Source: Spongilla lacustris (lineage: Eukaryota > Porifera > Demospongiae > Spongillida > Spongillidae). From it: a DNA stretch of 64,000 bases. The notes below the pieces were generated by a model. The model was not told where the DNA came from. It worked only from the letters and a program-made list of their open reading frames with translations, and made no database searches. Below are positions 1 through 11,776 of this stretch, piece by piece (position 1 is the stretch's first letter; every line of letters starts with the position of its first letter). The DNA lies in NCBI GenBank assembly GCA_949361645.1, contig OX442415.1, positions 3,294,713 through 3,358,712 on the forward strand, in the 5' to 3' direction. Position numbers and translations under genes: made by a program.

Positions 1-375
1 TCAATGTGTGTGCATAAGTGTGTGTGTGAGTGCATGTGCATGTTGACAAGTGTGTGTGTGGACTGATGGATAAAAGGGGACCACACAACTACATGTAGCT
101 ATCAAGTTAAAAGCTCCTAAGAACATTATTTTCATTAACCCTGAACACTCTCAACGTACAACCACACACATGGATAAAATTCAAACCGAAACATTCACTG
201 ACCACCACATTGCAGTCATACCATAAGGTCAGTTAACCCTGTAGAGTGCATGTGAATAGGCAGGATGCATCAGATAACACCACACATGACCTAGTCCCTA
301 ACACCTGTGTTGGGTTATGGGGAGATAATTTGTAAGGCTTCTTTAGATGTTGACCTGACATGTCACTGCCATATA
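1..375. other. Left-edge non-coding DNA
   Basis: The first ~60 bases are imperfect TG-rich microsatellite. The rest to ~375 is unique-looking AT/GC-mixed sequence with no convincing gene. The 55-bp minisatellite begins to be recognisable at about 380. Confidence 0.6.
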
Positions 376-379
376 TGGT

Positions 380-840
380 ATAAAGCCACTGTTATTAACC
401 CCTGATACTCAGGTACACCACACACCACACCCACTGGGCTGTTTCTTTTGGCTATGTTGTTTAACCCCTGACACTCACTCTTAACACACCCACTGTGCTG
501 TTTCTCTCGGCTATGTCGTTTAACCCCTGACACTCTTAACACACCCACAGGGCTGTTTCTCTCGGCTACGTACTTTAACCCCTGACACTTTTAATACACC
601 AACTGGGCTGTTTCTTTCGGCTATGTCGTTTAACCCCTGAAACTCTTAACACACACACCGGGCTGTTTCTCTCGGCTATGTAGTTTAACCCCTGACACTA
701 TTAATACACCCACTGGGCTGTTTCTCTCGGCTATTTAGTTTAACCCCTGGCACTTTTAACACACTCACTGGGCTGTTTCTCTCGGCTATGAACTTTAACC
801 CCTGACACTCTTAACACACTCACTGGGCTGTTTCTCTCGG
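380..840. repeat. 55-bp minisatellite, left block
   Basis: Tandem units with the core GGCTGTTTCTCTCGGCTATG followed by TTTAACCCCTGACACTCTTA and ending ACACACCCACT. The GGCTG anchors fall near 437, 496, 551, 606, 661, 716, 771 and 826, giving a period of 55 bases after the first 59-base step. Units differ by point changes only. The block stops abruptly at 840, where polypurine sequence starts, and the same repeat resumes at 4666. Confidence 0.9.
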
Positions 841-3695
841 GTGAGGGAGAGGGAGGGAGACAGGGAATGAGGGGGAGGGAGGGAGGAGGGAGGGAGAGAG
901 GGGGAGTGAAAGAGGATCCAAACAATATTAACACACATCTAAGCATATCCACAATATGTATATGTACCGGTAGCATCACAAACACACACACACACACACA
1001 CAGATGGAGTGTGAGGGAGAGGGAGGGAGAGAAGGAGGAGGGAAGGAGGGGGAGGGAGGGAAGGAGGGAGGGAGAAAGGGAGGAGGGGGAGGGAGGTAGG
1101 AGGGAGGGAGGGAGGGAGAGAGGGAGGAGGGAGGGAGAGAGGGGGAGGGAAGGAGGGGGAGGGAAAGTAGGATGAGGGAAGGAGGTGGAGGGAGGGAGGG
1201 AGGAGGGAGGGAGAGAGAGAGGAGGGAAGGAGGGAGGAAGAGAGGGAATGAGGGGGGGAGGAGGGAGGGAGAGAGGGGGAGTGAAGGAGGATCCAAACAA
1301 TATTAACACACATCTAAGCATATCCACAATATGCATATTTACTGGTAGCATCACAAACACACACACACACACACCGACAGATGGAGTGTGAGGGAGAGGA
1401 AGGGGGAGAGGGAGGAGGGAAGGAGGGAGGAGGGAAGGAGGGGGAGGGAGGGAGGGAGGGAGGGAGGGAGGGAGGGAGGTAGGAGGGGGGAGAGAGGGAG
1501 GAGGGAGGGAGATAGGGGGAGGGAAGGAGGAGGGAAAGAGGGATGAGGGAAGGAGGGAGAGGGAGGGAGGGAGGAGGGAAGGAGGAAGGAGGGAAGGAGG
1601 GGGAGGGAGGGAGGGAGGGAGGGAGGGAGGGAGGGAGGGAGGGAGGGAGGGAGGGAGGGAGGGAGGGAGGGAGGGAGAGAGGTAGGAGGGAGGGAGAGAG
1701 GGAGGAGGGAGGGAGATAGGGGGAGGGAAGGAGGAGGGAAAGAGGGATGAGGGAAGGAGGGAGAGGGAGGGAGGGAGGAGGGAGGGAGAGAGGGAGGAGG
1801 GAAGGAGGGGGAGGGAGGGAGGGAGGAAGAGAGGGAATGAGGGGGAGGGAGGGAGGGAGGGAGGGAGAGAGGGGGAGTGAAGGAGGATCCAAACAATATT
1901 AACACACATCTAAGCATATCCACAATATGTATATTTACTGGTAGCATCACAAACACACACACACACACACCGACAGATGGAGTGTGAGGGAGAGGAAGGG
2001 GGAGAGGGAGGAGGGAAGGAGGGGGAGGGAGGGAGGAGGGACGGAGGGTAAGAGGGAGGAGGGAAGGAGGGGGAGGGAGGTAGGAGGGAGGGAGGGAGAG
2101 AAAGAGGAGGGAGGGAGAGAGGGGGAGGGAAGGAGGGGAGGAAAGAGGGATGAGGGAAGGAGGGGGAGGGAGGGAGGAGGGAGCCCTGGAGAGAGGGAGG
2201 AGGGAAGGAGGGGGAGGGAGGGAGGGAGGGAGGGAGAGAGAAAGAGGGAATGAGGGGGAGGGAGGAGGAGGGAGGGAGAGAGGGGGAGTGAAGGAGGATC
2301 CAAACAATATTAACACACATCTAAGCATATCCACAATATGTATATTTACTGGTAGCATCACAAACACACACACACACACACAGACAGATGGAGTGTGAGG
2401 GAGAGGGACGGAGAGAGGGAGGAGGGAAGGAGGAGGAGGGAGGGAGGGAGAGAGGGAGGAGGGGGAGGGAGGAGGGAGAGAGGGAGGAGGGGGAGGGAGA
2501 GAGGGAGGAGGGGGAGGGAGAGAGGGAGGAGGGGGAGGGAGAGAGGGAGGAGGGGGAGGGAGAGAGGGAGGAGGGGGAGGGAGAGAGGGAGGAGGGGGAG
2601 GGAGAGAGGGAGGAGGGGGAGGGAGAGAGGGAGGAGGGGGAGGGAGGTAGGAGGGAGGGAGGGAGGGAGAGAGGGGGAGGGAAGGAGGAGGAGGGAAAGA
2701 GGGATGAGGGAAGGAGGGGGAGGGAGGGAGGGAAGAGGGAGGGAGAGAGGGAGGAGGGAAGGAGGGAGGAAGAGAGGGAATGATGGGGGGAGGAGGGAGG
2801 GAGAGAGGGGGAGTGAAGGAGGATCCAAACAATATTAACACACATCTAAGCATATCCACAATATGTATATTTACCGGTAGCATCACAAACACACACACAG
2901 ACAGATGGAGTGTGAGGGAGAGGGACGGAGAGAGGGAGGAGGGAAGGAGGGGGAAGGAGGGAGGAAGAGAGAGAGGGAGGGAGGTAGGAGGGAGGGAGGG
3001 AGAGGGAGATAGGGGGAAGGAGGTCGAGGGAAGGGGGAGAGAAAGAGGGATGAGGGAAGGAGGGGGAGGGAGGGAGAGAGGGAGGAGGGAAGGAGGGGGA
3101 GGGAGGGAGGGAGGGAGGAAGAGAGGGAAGGAAGGGGAGGGAGGGAGGGAGAGAGGGGGAGTGAAGGAGGATCCAAACAATATTAACACACATCTAAGCA
3201 TATCCACAATATGTATATTTACTGGTAGCATCACAAACACACACACACACACACCGACAGATGGAGTGTGAGGGAGAGGAAGGGGGAGAGGGAGGAGGGA
3301 AGGAGGGGGAGGGAGGTAGGATGGAGGGAGGGAGAGAAAGAGGAGGGAGGGAAAGAGGGGGAGGGAAGGAGGGGAGGAAAGAGGGATGAGGGAAGGAGGG
3401 GGAGGAGGGAGGGAGAGAGGGAGGAGGGAGAGAGGGAGGAGGGAGAGAGGGAGGAGGGAGAGAGGGAGGAGGGAAGGAGGCGGAGGGAGGGAGGGGGGGA
3501 GAGAGAATGAGGGGGAGGGAGGGAGGGAGGGAGGAGGGATGGAGGCGGAGGGAGGGAGGGGGGAGAGAGAATGAGGGGGGGGGGAGGGAGGGAGGGAGGG
3601 AGGAGGGAGGGAGAGAGGGGGAGTGAAGGAGGATCCAAACAATATTAACACACATCTAAGCATATCCACAATATGTATATTTACTGGTAGCATCA

Positions 3696-3739
<44 letters not shown>

Positions 3740-4665
3740 TGGAGTGTGAGGGAGAGGGACGGAGAGAGGGAGGAGGGGGACAGAGGGAGGGACGGAGGGA
3801 GGGAGGGGGGAGGGAGGGAGAGAGGGAGGAGGGAAGGAGGGGGACAGAGGGAGAGAGGGAGGAGGGAAGGAGGGGGAGGGAGGTAGGAGGGAGGGAGGGG
3901 GAGAGGGAGGAGGCAGGGAGAGAGGGGGAGGGAAGGAGGGGGAGGGAAAGAGGGATAAGGGAAGGAGGGGGAGGTAGGGAGGGAGGAGGGAGGGAGAGAG
4001 GGAGAAGGGAAGGAGGGGGAGGGAGGGAGGAAGAGAGGGAATAAGGGGGAGGGAGGGAGGGGAGAGAAGGGGAGTGAAGGAGGATCCAAACAATATTAAC
4101 ACACATCTACATGTAAGCATATCCACAATATGTATATTTACTGGTAGCATCACAAACACACACACACACACACACACACACAGATGGAGTGCGACGGAGA
4201 GGGAAGGAGGGGAGGGAGGAGGGAAGGAGGGGAGAGAGGAGGGAAGGAGGGGAGGGAGGAGGGAAGGAGGGGAGGGAGGAGGGAAGGAGGGGAGGGAGGA
4301 GGGAAGGAGGGGAGGGAGGAGGGAAGGAGGGGAGGGAGGAGGGAAGGAGGGGAGGGAGGAGGGAATGAGGGGGAGGGAGGGAGGGAGGAGGGGGAGGGAG
4401 GGAGGGAGGAGGGAGGGAGAGAGGGAGGAGGGAAGGAGGGGGAGGGAAGGAGGGGGAGAGAAGGAGGGGGAGGGAAGGAGGGGGAGGGAAGGAGGGGGAG
4501 GGAAGGAGGGGGAGGGAAGGAGGGGGAGGGAAGGAGGGGAAGGGAAGGAGGGGGAGGGAAGGAGGGGGAGGGAAGGAGGGGGAGGGAAGGAGGGGGAGGG
4601 AAGGGGGGAGGGAAGGGGGGAGGGAGGGCGGGAGGGAGGAGGGCGGGAGGGAGGAGGGAAGGAGG
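841..4665. repeat. Polypurine array with eight embedded cassettes
   Basis: About 3.8 kb whose plus strand is almost only G and A (GGGAGGGAGG, GAGAGGGAGGAGG and similar), so the minus strand is polypyrimidine. Eight copies of a ~110-bp non-purine cassette interrupt it. Each begins GTGAAGGAGGATCCAAAC, passes through an AT-rich core (TATTAACACACATCTAAGC), then a (CA)n run, and ends CAGATGGAGTGTGAGGGAGA. Cassette starts are 906, 1281, 1876, 2288, 2813, 3161, 3623 and 4074, so the spacing varies from 348 to 595 bp. The last part (~4200-4620) changes to shorter tandem units of about 20 and 12 bases. Strand asymmetry leaves long open frames on both strands that are not genes. Confidence 0.93.
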
Positions 4666-5265
4666 GGCTGTTCCTCTCGGCTATGTCGTTTAACCCCTGA
4701 CACTATTAACACACACACTAGGCTGTTTCTCTCGGCTAACCCCTGACACTTTTAACACACCCACTGGGCTGCTTCTCTCGGCTATGTACTTTAACCCTTG
4801 ACACTCTAAACACACTCACTGGGCTGTTTCTTTCGGCTATGTCGTTTAACTCCTGACACTTTTAAAACACCCAATGTCGTTTAACCCCTGACACTCTTAA
4901 CACACCCACTGGGCTCTTTCTCTCGGCTTTGTCGTTTAACCCCTGACAGTCTTAACACAACCACTGGGCTGCTTCTCTCGGCTATGTACTTTAACTCTTG
5001 ACACTCTTAACACACTCACTGGGCAGTTTCTTTCGGCTATGTCTTTTAACCCCTGATACTCTTAACACACCCACAAGGCTGTTTCTTTCGGCTATGTGCC
5101 TTAACCCCTGACACTCTTACAAAGACCACACCCACAGGACCCTTTTTGCCGCTAGGTTGATTAACCCTTCGAACTCTTACAAAGACCACACCCACAGGGC
5201 TATTTTTGCCGTTAGGCTGATTAACCCTTCACACTCTTAATACAAAGAGCACGCACACTTTTTAT
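4666..5265. repeat. 55-bp minisatellite, right block
   Basis: The same unit as at 380-840 resumes at 4666 (anchors near 4721, 4767, 4822, 4912, 4967, 5022, 5077). One unit is shortened by nine bases and one step is 90 bases. From about 5101 the period becomes 60 bases and the sequence diverges (CAAAGACCACACCCACAG), an older edge of the array. Confidence 0.85.
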
Positions 5266-5269
5266 GGTT

Positions 5270-6479
5270 AAGTTGCTTAAAACTTTTATGCAAAAGCTAG
5301 TTGGGCTTGCGCGACCTTCGCATTTTGGCGGAACGTGGTACCTGGAACGTTTCCGGAAAACGCGAAGGTCGGGCTATGCCTAACTAGAACACCTACAAGA
5401 CCATTTTTATACTCCGCACTTGCGCAATGTAGGCCACACCAACACGACAAATTGCTTTTAGAGCATCCTTGCAAGCCAAGCAACACACATTTACTTCACA
5501 ACTTACGGAAGGTTCTAAATGTTTAGTAGCGAACTAGCTCGAGGGAGGGATCCTGCGTCGCGTGAGCTTTAAGAGTCTGGGAACGAGTTACGCAGTCAAT
5601 TAATTTTGCGCATGCGTATGTTGTATTTAGGTTTTTGAGCTACAAAACGAGAGTTTTAGCACCCAAAAATACAGGACTAGTCTTTTTATAAGCTAACTAA
5701 TATGCGGCGTTCATAAAATAACATGTTGTTGTAAATATAGTTAATTAATTTTAATAAATAATTAGCTATTTTGAAAGTATGATAAATCATAAAAAAATCA
5801 GGAAAATATATTGGTGAAATCAGAATTTTAATATCATCATCCTATAGTAACTTATTATTCATGTCCTCAATTGCTGGCCATGGATAGTGGCGGTGATAAA
5901 GCAATGCACGGATCAAGCAATAAATGCCATATTATGTTAGAGCCCTACACGCTGGACAAAGTTACGCTTAGGTTGTGTACGATGTACTTCAGCCTTCGTA
6001 GCAATCCTGCTTAGTATTTTTTCAAAATGGCGGCGTATTTACATAAACACGATGAAATTTAGCGAACCAAGTACGTTCCAATCACATCCTAAGCGTAGAT
6101 GAGCAATAGAAACATCGTGTAACATACCAGGCACAAAAGTTCTCTTATCCGCCCTCGTCTTCATCAGCGCCGTTTTGCTTTTCACAAACGACCCTCTTAA
6201 GGCGATAAAATATGACGTAACTGAACTTTCCCGCTCGACAGCTGCAACTTTTATATTGTCAAGCCAAAACTTCTACGCGTCATATACGAAATCTAAGCGC
6301 TAAAATACCCTAGCATGACAATAGGTATGAATGCTTTAAAAAAATATCTTCCGTACAATCGCAATACTTGAATAAACAGTGATTTGCACTATGTCATAAT
6401 GATGTAATCATGAACGTATTTGTCGACATATTGTCAACTTCACGTAAATATGTTTTCTTGTGTAACATCCCTGAGTAGT
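5270..6479. other. Non-coding spacer
   Basis: No open frame of note and no recognised RNA gene. A short inverted pair (GCGACCTTCGC near 5313 and GCGAAGGTCG near 5365) is present. The remainder is AT-rich single-copy-looking DNA. Confidence 0.5.
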
Positions 6480-9400
6480 GCAGCTGTGCAAAACTGATCC
6501 ATGATTACAACACTATAACCACTTTACAAAGTTCTATATTTGTAATTAGATATATATTAATGCAATGAAATGATTGCAACGGAGACAATGATGTTTGTCA
6601 CCTAGTTTTGCAAAGCAAAGCAATATATGATGTTGGCATTGATGAGGTAAACAAAAAACGAAAACGAAAGGGAACGAAAGAGCTAAAGTATATAGAATGA
6701 ATATAGAAGTACGTGTATACACATTTCTCAGCAGCCTCCTGCCCTTGTTGTCAACCAAAGGCACCTTAAATAAAAACGCCTAATGCTTGCAAGGCCTTGT
6801 TCAAATAACGTGTACGGATCGAGGTGAGGGTAGTTGCCCAGGGCCCCAGGCCCGGGGCAACTACATTGTATCATTTTGTCCCATCACAGTGCAGCGCCAA
6901 ACTTCCGAAAAGTCTATAGCTAGACAATGTATATACACTTTTCCTTAGAGGATACTAAACTCGAGAGATATCTTCGTTGCATCCACAGTCAAGTCGCGTT
7001 ATCTAATGTACAAGCAAAAGATTTTTATCACAACAGTTTCCTACCACAATGTAGGCACCGTAGGCTATACATGTAGGTTTGTAACATCAAAAACTGCATA
7101 TGCATGCACAAATGTAATCACAACCAAATCTTAACTGATGTCTTATACATGTATATACATGTATAGTGTGTTCATTGTACTAATCACCCGGCTTTTCCAT
7201 AAGTGGTTCGCGGAGATCTCCATATACACTGAAAGGCCTCATTTCCACGCTGGTGGAGGGCGCGGTTTGCTCATTGATAGCGAGGGTTTCTTCTCGATGC
7301 TCTGTCCATTCCTGTTTACTATCACCGTTAGATGTGCAGACCTTAAGAACGGCTATGATCACGTGATACAGAAATGTTGCGACGAGCACTAAACCAGACA
7401 AGCCAACCAATATTCCCACTGCAATATTGCGATGCTTGTCGTCGATAGAATTGGCTGTGAAGTAGGAGACCGTCAGGGCTAAGATGGAGTAATTGATCAT
7501 ATAATAGGAGTCAAGCAGGTTGAGCACGTGACTGTAAAGTTGAACTCTTGCATTTCTATGGGCCAACGGGGATACATATGAGAATGGCTTTACCTGAGCT
7601 TGGACAAATAGAAAAAGTATCACCAGGACGGAGTGGATATAAAGAAGCAGTGACGGGTTTTCAGAAGCAACCACAGGGGTTGGGGCATACAGACATACCA
7701 GAAGCAAAAGCCGCACCCCTAGCCAACTTCGCCACGCCCCCTTGTAGGGAGCATAGTAGGCATCGTTCATGGGCTTGAGAAGGTTGGCTTTCTGGTTGAG
7801 CCAGTGTAAGAGCTTGCTGTGGTCACTGTACCTATCAATTATAGGAATTAGGGTGAGGGCAAGAGTGTACGGAAAAAGGAAGAAAATTGTTATTGCTATG
7901 GCGATGACAAACAAGAGGAGATGTTTTCCCTTCAGGTACTTTATATTTCCATCGTAGAACCAGACGTAGTAAGTTTTCTCAGATAGATCAACATGGATGG
8001 TGATAAAGGTGAAGATGGAGATAACAGTCCTTAAAAGCTTGGAGTAAGAGAGATAGATAAGAGTAGCAACAACACTCACTGCTCTTTTGCCAACAAAGCG
8101 ATTGAATCTGTCAAGACAATGGCCTGAGTAATTGGACTGGAGACAGTAATGACATATCATAACTACAGTGATGGTAAGAGTAATGAGGTAGGCTGGGAAC
8201 ACAAACTGAAGGCCTGTCTTTGCAGCATCGTCCATACCATCATAGAAACACATAGGGAAGCCTAGGTCAAGGTTGATGAATGAGATGATGATTTGTAATG
8301 GTTTCATAAAACTACCATTGAAGAAAATGGAATTGTTCACTTCAATGATATTGGCATAGAAGATGAGTCCATAGATGGTTCCCTGGGTGACCGTCAGGTT
8401 TAGCATAAAGAGGACAGCCACCAGCACAATACCCAGCACAGCATATAGGAGGATGGTAAGGAGCCAAATGTTAGAACACAGCTGACATTCTGATGACCCA
8501 AACACCACACTGAAGTTTGCAAGACAATGACCACACAGAACACCAGTGCGCCCTTTGTTACACAGGGCATCAGGTGTTCCTAATGAGAGCTCAGTAACAC
8601 TGTTATTGCAATAATCTAAAGGACAGGTGTAAGCTGCAGCCAAATAGCTCTGGCTTCCTTTGTGATAGTCACCAACCCACACGTTTTTATGTCTTGATAT
8701 TGTTCCACTGTTTGCATTACAGTCAGCTTTCAACATGGTTAGAAAATTAGAGCAATTGCACAATTTTTGATTGGTTTTATTATCATATGATAGCATGAAT
8801 CCTCTTTCACAAGACTTGAGAGTCACTTTGATGGAATAGGGGATGTCATCTGGAAAGGTGGACAGGTGAAGGGAAAATGAAATATTCTCTGGTCCAAATA
8901 TTTGATACTCAATCAATTCGCAATCTTTGTCAATCCATTGTATTTTCTGCTGGTAGCCAAGTTCTATGCCCCTGGAACCTGGGTGAATATCTGTGTATAT
9001 AACACTAGGCGATGGGTGATTGTTAGAGTCTGAAGAAGTGGCACGGAACTTAACTGTTCTGCCAGGGTACGATATAATGTGATACTTTCCTTGTACAACT
9101 TCGCACTCTGTGTTATCATCACACCTACATATGTGCACATTGACCGGAATGGAAAGTATCTGGTCGTCAGGTGGTGTCGTAATGTTGAAAATTCGTGTGT
9201 ATAGTCCAAAATGTCCGTATTTTAACAAATATGGATTGAGTTTTAAAGGAATAGTTATGTCGCAATGATAAATGGGCGCGGCATATATAGACTGCCCGTA
9301 ATTAGCAAGTGCAGTATTGTTGGTAAAGATAATGGACCAATTTTCATATTCCCCAGGGAAATTGAGCGCACAGACAGAACAACTTGATTTAGCTATATTA

Positions 9401-11640
9401 AGATCTACTTGGATATACACTGCGCCTCCACTCCTAGTTGCTTTATTTTCAAAGAACTGCACGTTGCAATTTTGGTGGAAATACAGGCGGGCATTATTTG
9501 AGAGACTTAAGGCTCCTCCATTTTCTCCTGTATTGTTCTTGAAACTGATATCTCCTAATAAGTGAACCCTTCCCGCCCACACTTGAATGGCTCCTTGATG
9601 AAAATTCCCAGTAAACTCACTTCCTTTTATATGTATATTTCTTACTTCATTGAAGTATACGGCAGCTCCTTTGGTTTCTGCTCGTTTCCCACTCGAGCAT
9701 TCATTATCTTTAACAAGGGTATCGACTAGAAAAAAGGAATAATTTGCGAAATCATTTTCTTTGGCGAAAGCGCACGCATAAATGGCGGCTCCTATTTCGG
9801 CGTGGTTGCGTATAAATTTGGACCGAGTTAGTGTGTATTGATATGCTATAGTGACAATGCGACAGATAAAAACAGCTCCACCTGTGGTAGCTGAGTTACT
9901 ATCGAACGAGGAGTCCACGATGTTGATCTTGGAGGCATACATGTAGATGGCCCCGCCCTCTCCGTTATCATCAGTAAGGACGTTTCTAGTGAACGAACTG
10001 TTGCTGACTTCTACGGTGGATGAGTTTGCGCTGATAGCCCCCATCTTGTTCCCTAAATTGTCAGTAAAATCGCTGTCGTCAACCAACACCGAGGAACTGA
10101 CAACGCTAATGGCGGCTCCAACTGGTGCGTCAAGGTAGGCGAACTGGCTGTCGTACACAACCACATCTGTCTGCTCCCAAAGAGTTAGAGCAGCGCCAAT
10201 GAAAACCCTTTCGTGTTGGATAGATGGTATAAATTCCAAGTGCTTGAAGCAACACGACTGCAGTAGTACATCGGATGGACCACCCACGCGCAGCGGATCC
10301 GAGAAGAAAAGAGCTCCCGAACAATTGCCTCCATTACAATTCAGAATTTTAACTTCCCTCATGACGAAATGGTCGTTCGTATTGTATGCTATCACCCCAA
10401 TGCCGGTTAATTCTGTTATTGTCAGCTGTTGTATTGTTACCGTGGAGGATGCCACAAACATAAGGGTGACTGGCGATGCGAAAGTAAACTGCGAAGACTT
10501 GTGGTTCTGCCCACATCCGACAAATGTCACCTTCTGTATGGTCAGATTTTGGACGGTCGAGAATTGGAATCCTCGCGGTTGTTCGTTGCAATGAATGATG
10601 GTTTCCTGCTCGCCCGAACCGGTGATGAGAATCCTACTTACGTTGACGACCGAACAAAAAGGCCCCGGAGATATCCGGTGCTCTCCGGCTTCTAGATGCA
10701 GAGAAGTATTGGACAGAAGTAAACCGCTACAGAGAAAGTTTTCCAGCGTGGAGTTAGGACCTGATGGAACATTTACAGTCGTGTACTTGCCATAAGACCT
10801 CACTACCAAAACCACGAAGACTACAAATTCCAGCGAGACGCTCGTCATTTTCAGAGTACTATGATGCGAAAGTGAATGCATGTTGTATAGTTTACTACAC
10901 TGTCAGCATATCGCTGATAGTGATGATAAAAATATGAATAAAGATGAAATAACAGAATATCATATGCTTTCTAAACAATAATTTATTGATGGCGATGTAT
11001 TAATACATGTACATAGTTATTTGATGTACCCATCCTTTAAAGCTATACACTGTACTATAATTGAAAGCGAATGCATGTGCGAACAGCCTCGGCACGCAAA
11101 AATATGCAAATAAAGTTATATGCATGTATTTATTTTTAAACATCACGTCCGCGCGAGCAAATTTACATGTAGATCATTTTAGGGGGAAGTAAATAAAAAA
11201 TAAAAAATTCACTGATAAGTATCTTTCCGGCTTTTCAGATACAAGAATGTGAAAGTACAACTCCTGAGTAAGCATTGGATGCATTTTATTCCGGCAATTT
11301 GGTGGATGCGGCGTGATAAAAATGGTCCATGCCGATGAAACGGCCATACTTTATCATCATAGGAAATAATACGGCAATAAAAAGTATAAGGCAAGTTGAA
11401 CTTTTAAACATTTCAATGCTTTTTTTCAATCATGTATGTATTGTATTTGTTTTACTGTGTGCATGTGTTCTATCGTGTGTATACGGTATACCCATGCGTT
11501 TTAACTTCGCTGCTTTGCACGCTGATTTGCGAGTCTTCATGCACATGCAATTTTTATTTTCTAGGAAACCAAGAGCTGCATTGATATAGATGGCTCGTGC
11601 ATACTTTTAAATTTACAGTTAAGAAGGTGTAAGATGATAA
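6480..11640. repeat. Segmental duplication, copy 1 (beta-helix gene block)
   Basis: This ~5.1-kb block matches 19430-24530 along its length, including the intergenic flanks on both sides of the gene. For example, GATTACAACACTA near 6506 matches 19453, and the run ending TTTACAGTTAAGAAG near 11625 matches ~24505. Both copies lie in the same orientation. The flanks contain small insertions and deletions while the coding region is nearly colinear. Confidence 0.9.
7180..10881 (-). CDS. Beta-helix ectodomain, multi-span membrane protein (copy 1)
   Basis: Intronless 1,233-codon gene. The likely mature reading starts near Met1 or Met12, where a hydrophobic signal segment (residues 12-30) precedes the ectodomain. 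Residues ~60-490 hold repeated short strands with GGAI/GGAV/GAAI turns (for example near 282, 310, 334, 365, 406, 455 and 485) and many N-glycosylation sites, as expected of a right-handed parallel beta-helix. Residues ~560-800 are cysteine-rich and end in an EGF-like knot (CNKGRTGVLCGHC, residues 774-786). About eight or nine hydrophobic spans follow between 805 and 1180 (for example 805-828, 893-913, 985-1010, 1055-1096, 1128-1145, 1153-1178), then a ~50-residue cytoplasmic tail. Similar beta-helix plus multi-span proteins form large families in sponges; their ligand and function are unknown to me. A surface receptor or adhesion role is inference. The frame is intact with no stop or frameshift. 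Confidence 0.85.
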   Translation of the reverse strand: MHSLSHHSTLKMTSVSLEFVVFVVLVVRSYGKYTTVNVPSGPNSTLENFLCSGLLLSNTSLHLEAGEHRISPGPFCSVVNVSRILITGSGEQETIIHCNEQPRGFQFSTVQNLTIQKVTFVGCGQNHKSSQFTFASPVTLMFVASSTVTIQQLTITELTGIGVIAYNTNDHFVMREVKILNCNGGNCSGALFFSDPLRVGGPSDVLLQSCCFKHLEFIPSIQHERVFIGAALTLWEQTDVVVYDSQFAYLDAPVGAAISVVSSSVLVDDSDFTDNLGNKMGAISANSSTVEVSNSSFTRNVLTDDNGEGGAIYMYASKINIVDSSFDSNSATTGGAVFICRIVTIAYQYTLTRSKFIRNHAEIGAAIYACAFAKENDFANYSFFLVDTLVKDNECSSGKRAETKGAAVYFNEVRNIHIKGSEFTGNFHQGAIQVWAGRVHLLGDISFKNNTGENGGALSLSNNARLYFHQNCNVQFFENKATRSGGAVYIQVDLNIAKSSCSVCALNFPGEYENWSIIFTNNTALANYGQSIYAAPIYHCDITIPLKLNPYLLKYGHFGLYTRIFNITTPPDDQILSIPVNVHICRCDDNTECEVVQGKYHIISYPGRTVKFRATSSDSNNHPSPSVIYTDIHPGSRGIELGYQQKIQWIDKDCELIEYQIFGPENISFSLHLSTFPDDIPYSIKVTLKSCERGFMLSYDNKTNQKLCNCSNFLTMLKADCNANSGTISRHKNVWVGDYHKGSQSYLAAAYTCPLDYCNNSVTELSLGTPDALCNKGRTGVLCGHCLANFSVVFGSSECQLCSNIWLLTILLYAVLGIVLVAVLFMLNLTVTQGTIYGLIFYANIIEVNNSIFFNGSFMKPLQIIISFINLDLGFPMCFYDGMDDAAKTGLQFVFPAYLITLTITVVMICHYCLQSNYSGHCLDRFNRFVGKRAVSVVATLIYLSYSKLLRTVISIFTFITIHVDLSEKTYYVWFYDGNIKYLKGKHLLLFVIAIAITIFFLFPYTLALTLIPIIDRYSDHSKLLHWLNQKANLLKPMNDAYYAPYKGAWRSWLGVRLLLLVCLYAPTPVVASENPSLLLYIHSVLVILFLFVQAQVKPFSYVSPLAHRNARVQLYSHVLNLLDSYYMINYSILALTVSYFTANSIDDKHRNIAVGILVGLSGLVLVATFLYHVIIAVLKVCTSNGDSKQEWTEHREETLAINEQTAPSTSVEMRPFSVYGDLREPLMEKPGD

Positions 11641-11776
11641 AATGTAAGGTAATGGGGACTTGTGCAATGTAATGAGGTACATATATCTTTTAAGTGTGAA
11701 TAACTTATGTCTGGGTGCATTTGAAGGTTTTCTAACTTACTCTGAACTGGGTTCACCTAGCACATGAGTGGTTCAG

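Noticed and set aside
380..840. Evenly spaced 55-bp repeats as a CRISPR-like array
   Set aside because: Units are contiguous with no unique spacers, the context is animal DNA, and no cas genes are present.
1351..4089. A 912-codon minus-strand open frame rich in Ser, Pro and Leu, with several others overlapping it
   Set aside because: A polypyrimidine strand contains no stop codons in any frame. The peptide just mirrors the repeat, and the cassettes fall in different frames. Not a gene.
6546..6764. 72-codon minus-strand frame repeated at 19558-19797
   Set aside because: Duplicated as part of the segment, but its two ends differ between copies through indels, and it has no domain. Likely non-coding flank.
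7548..10795. Antisense frames within the beta-helix gene (for example 10199-10594 plus strand)
   Set aside because: The same shadows occur in copy 2 (23061-23600), only because the coding strand is conserved. No domains or start context.
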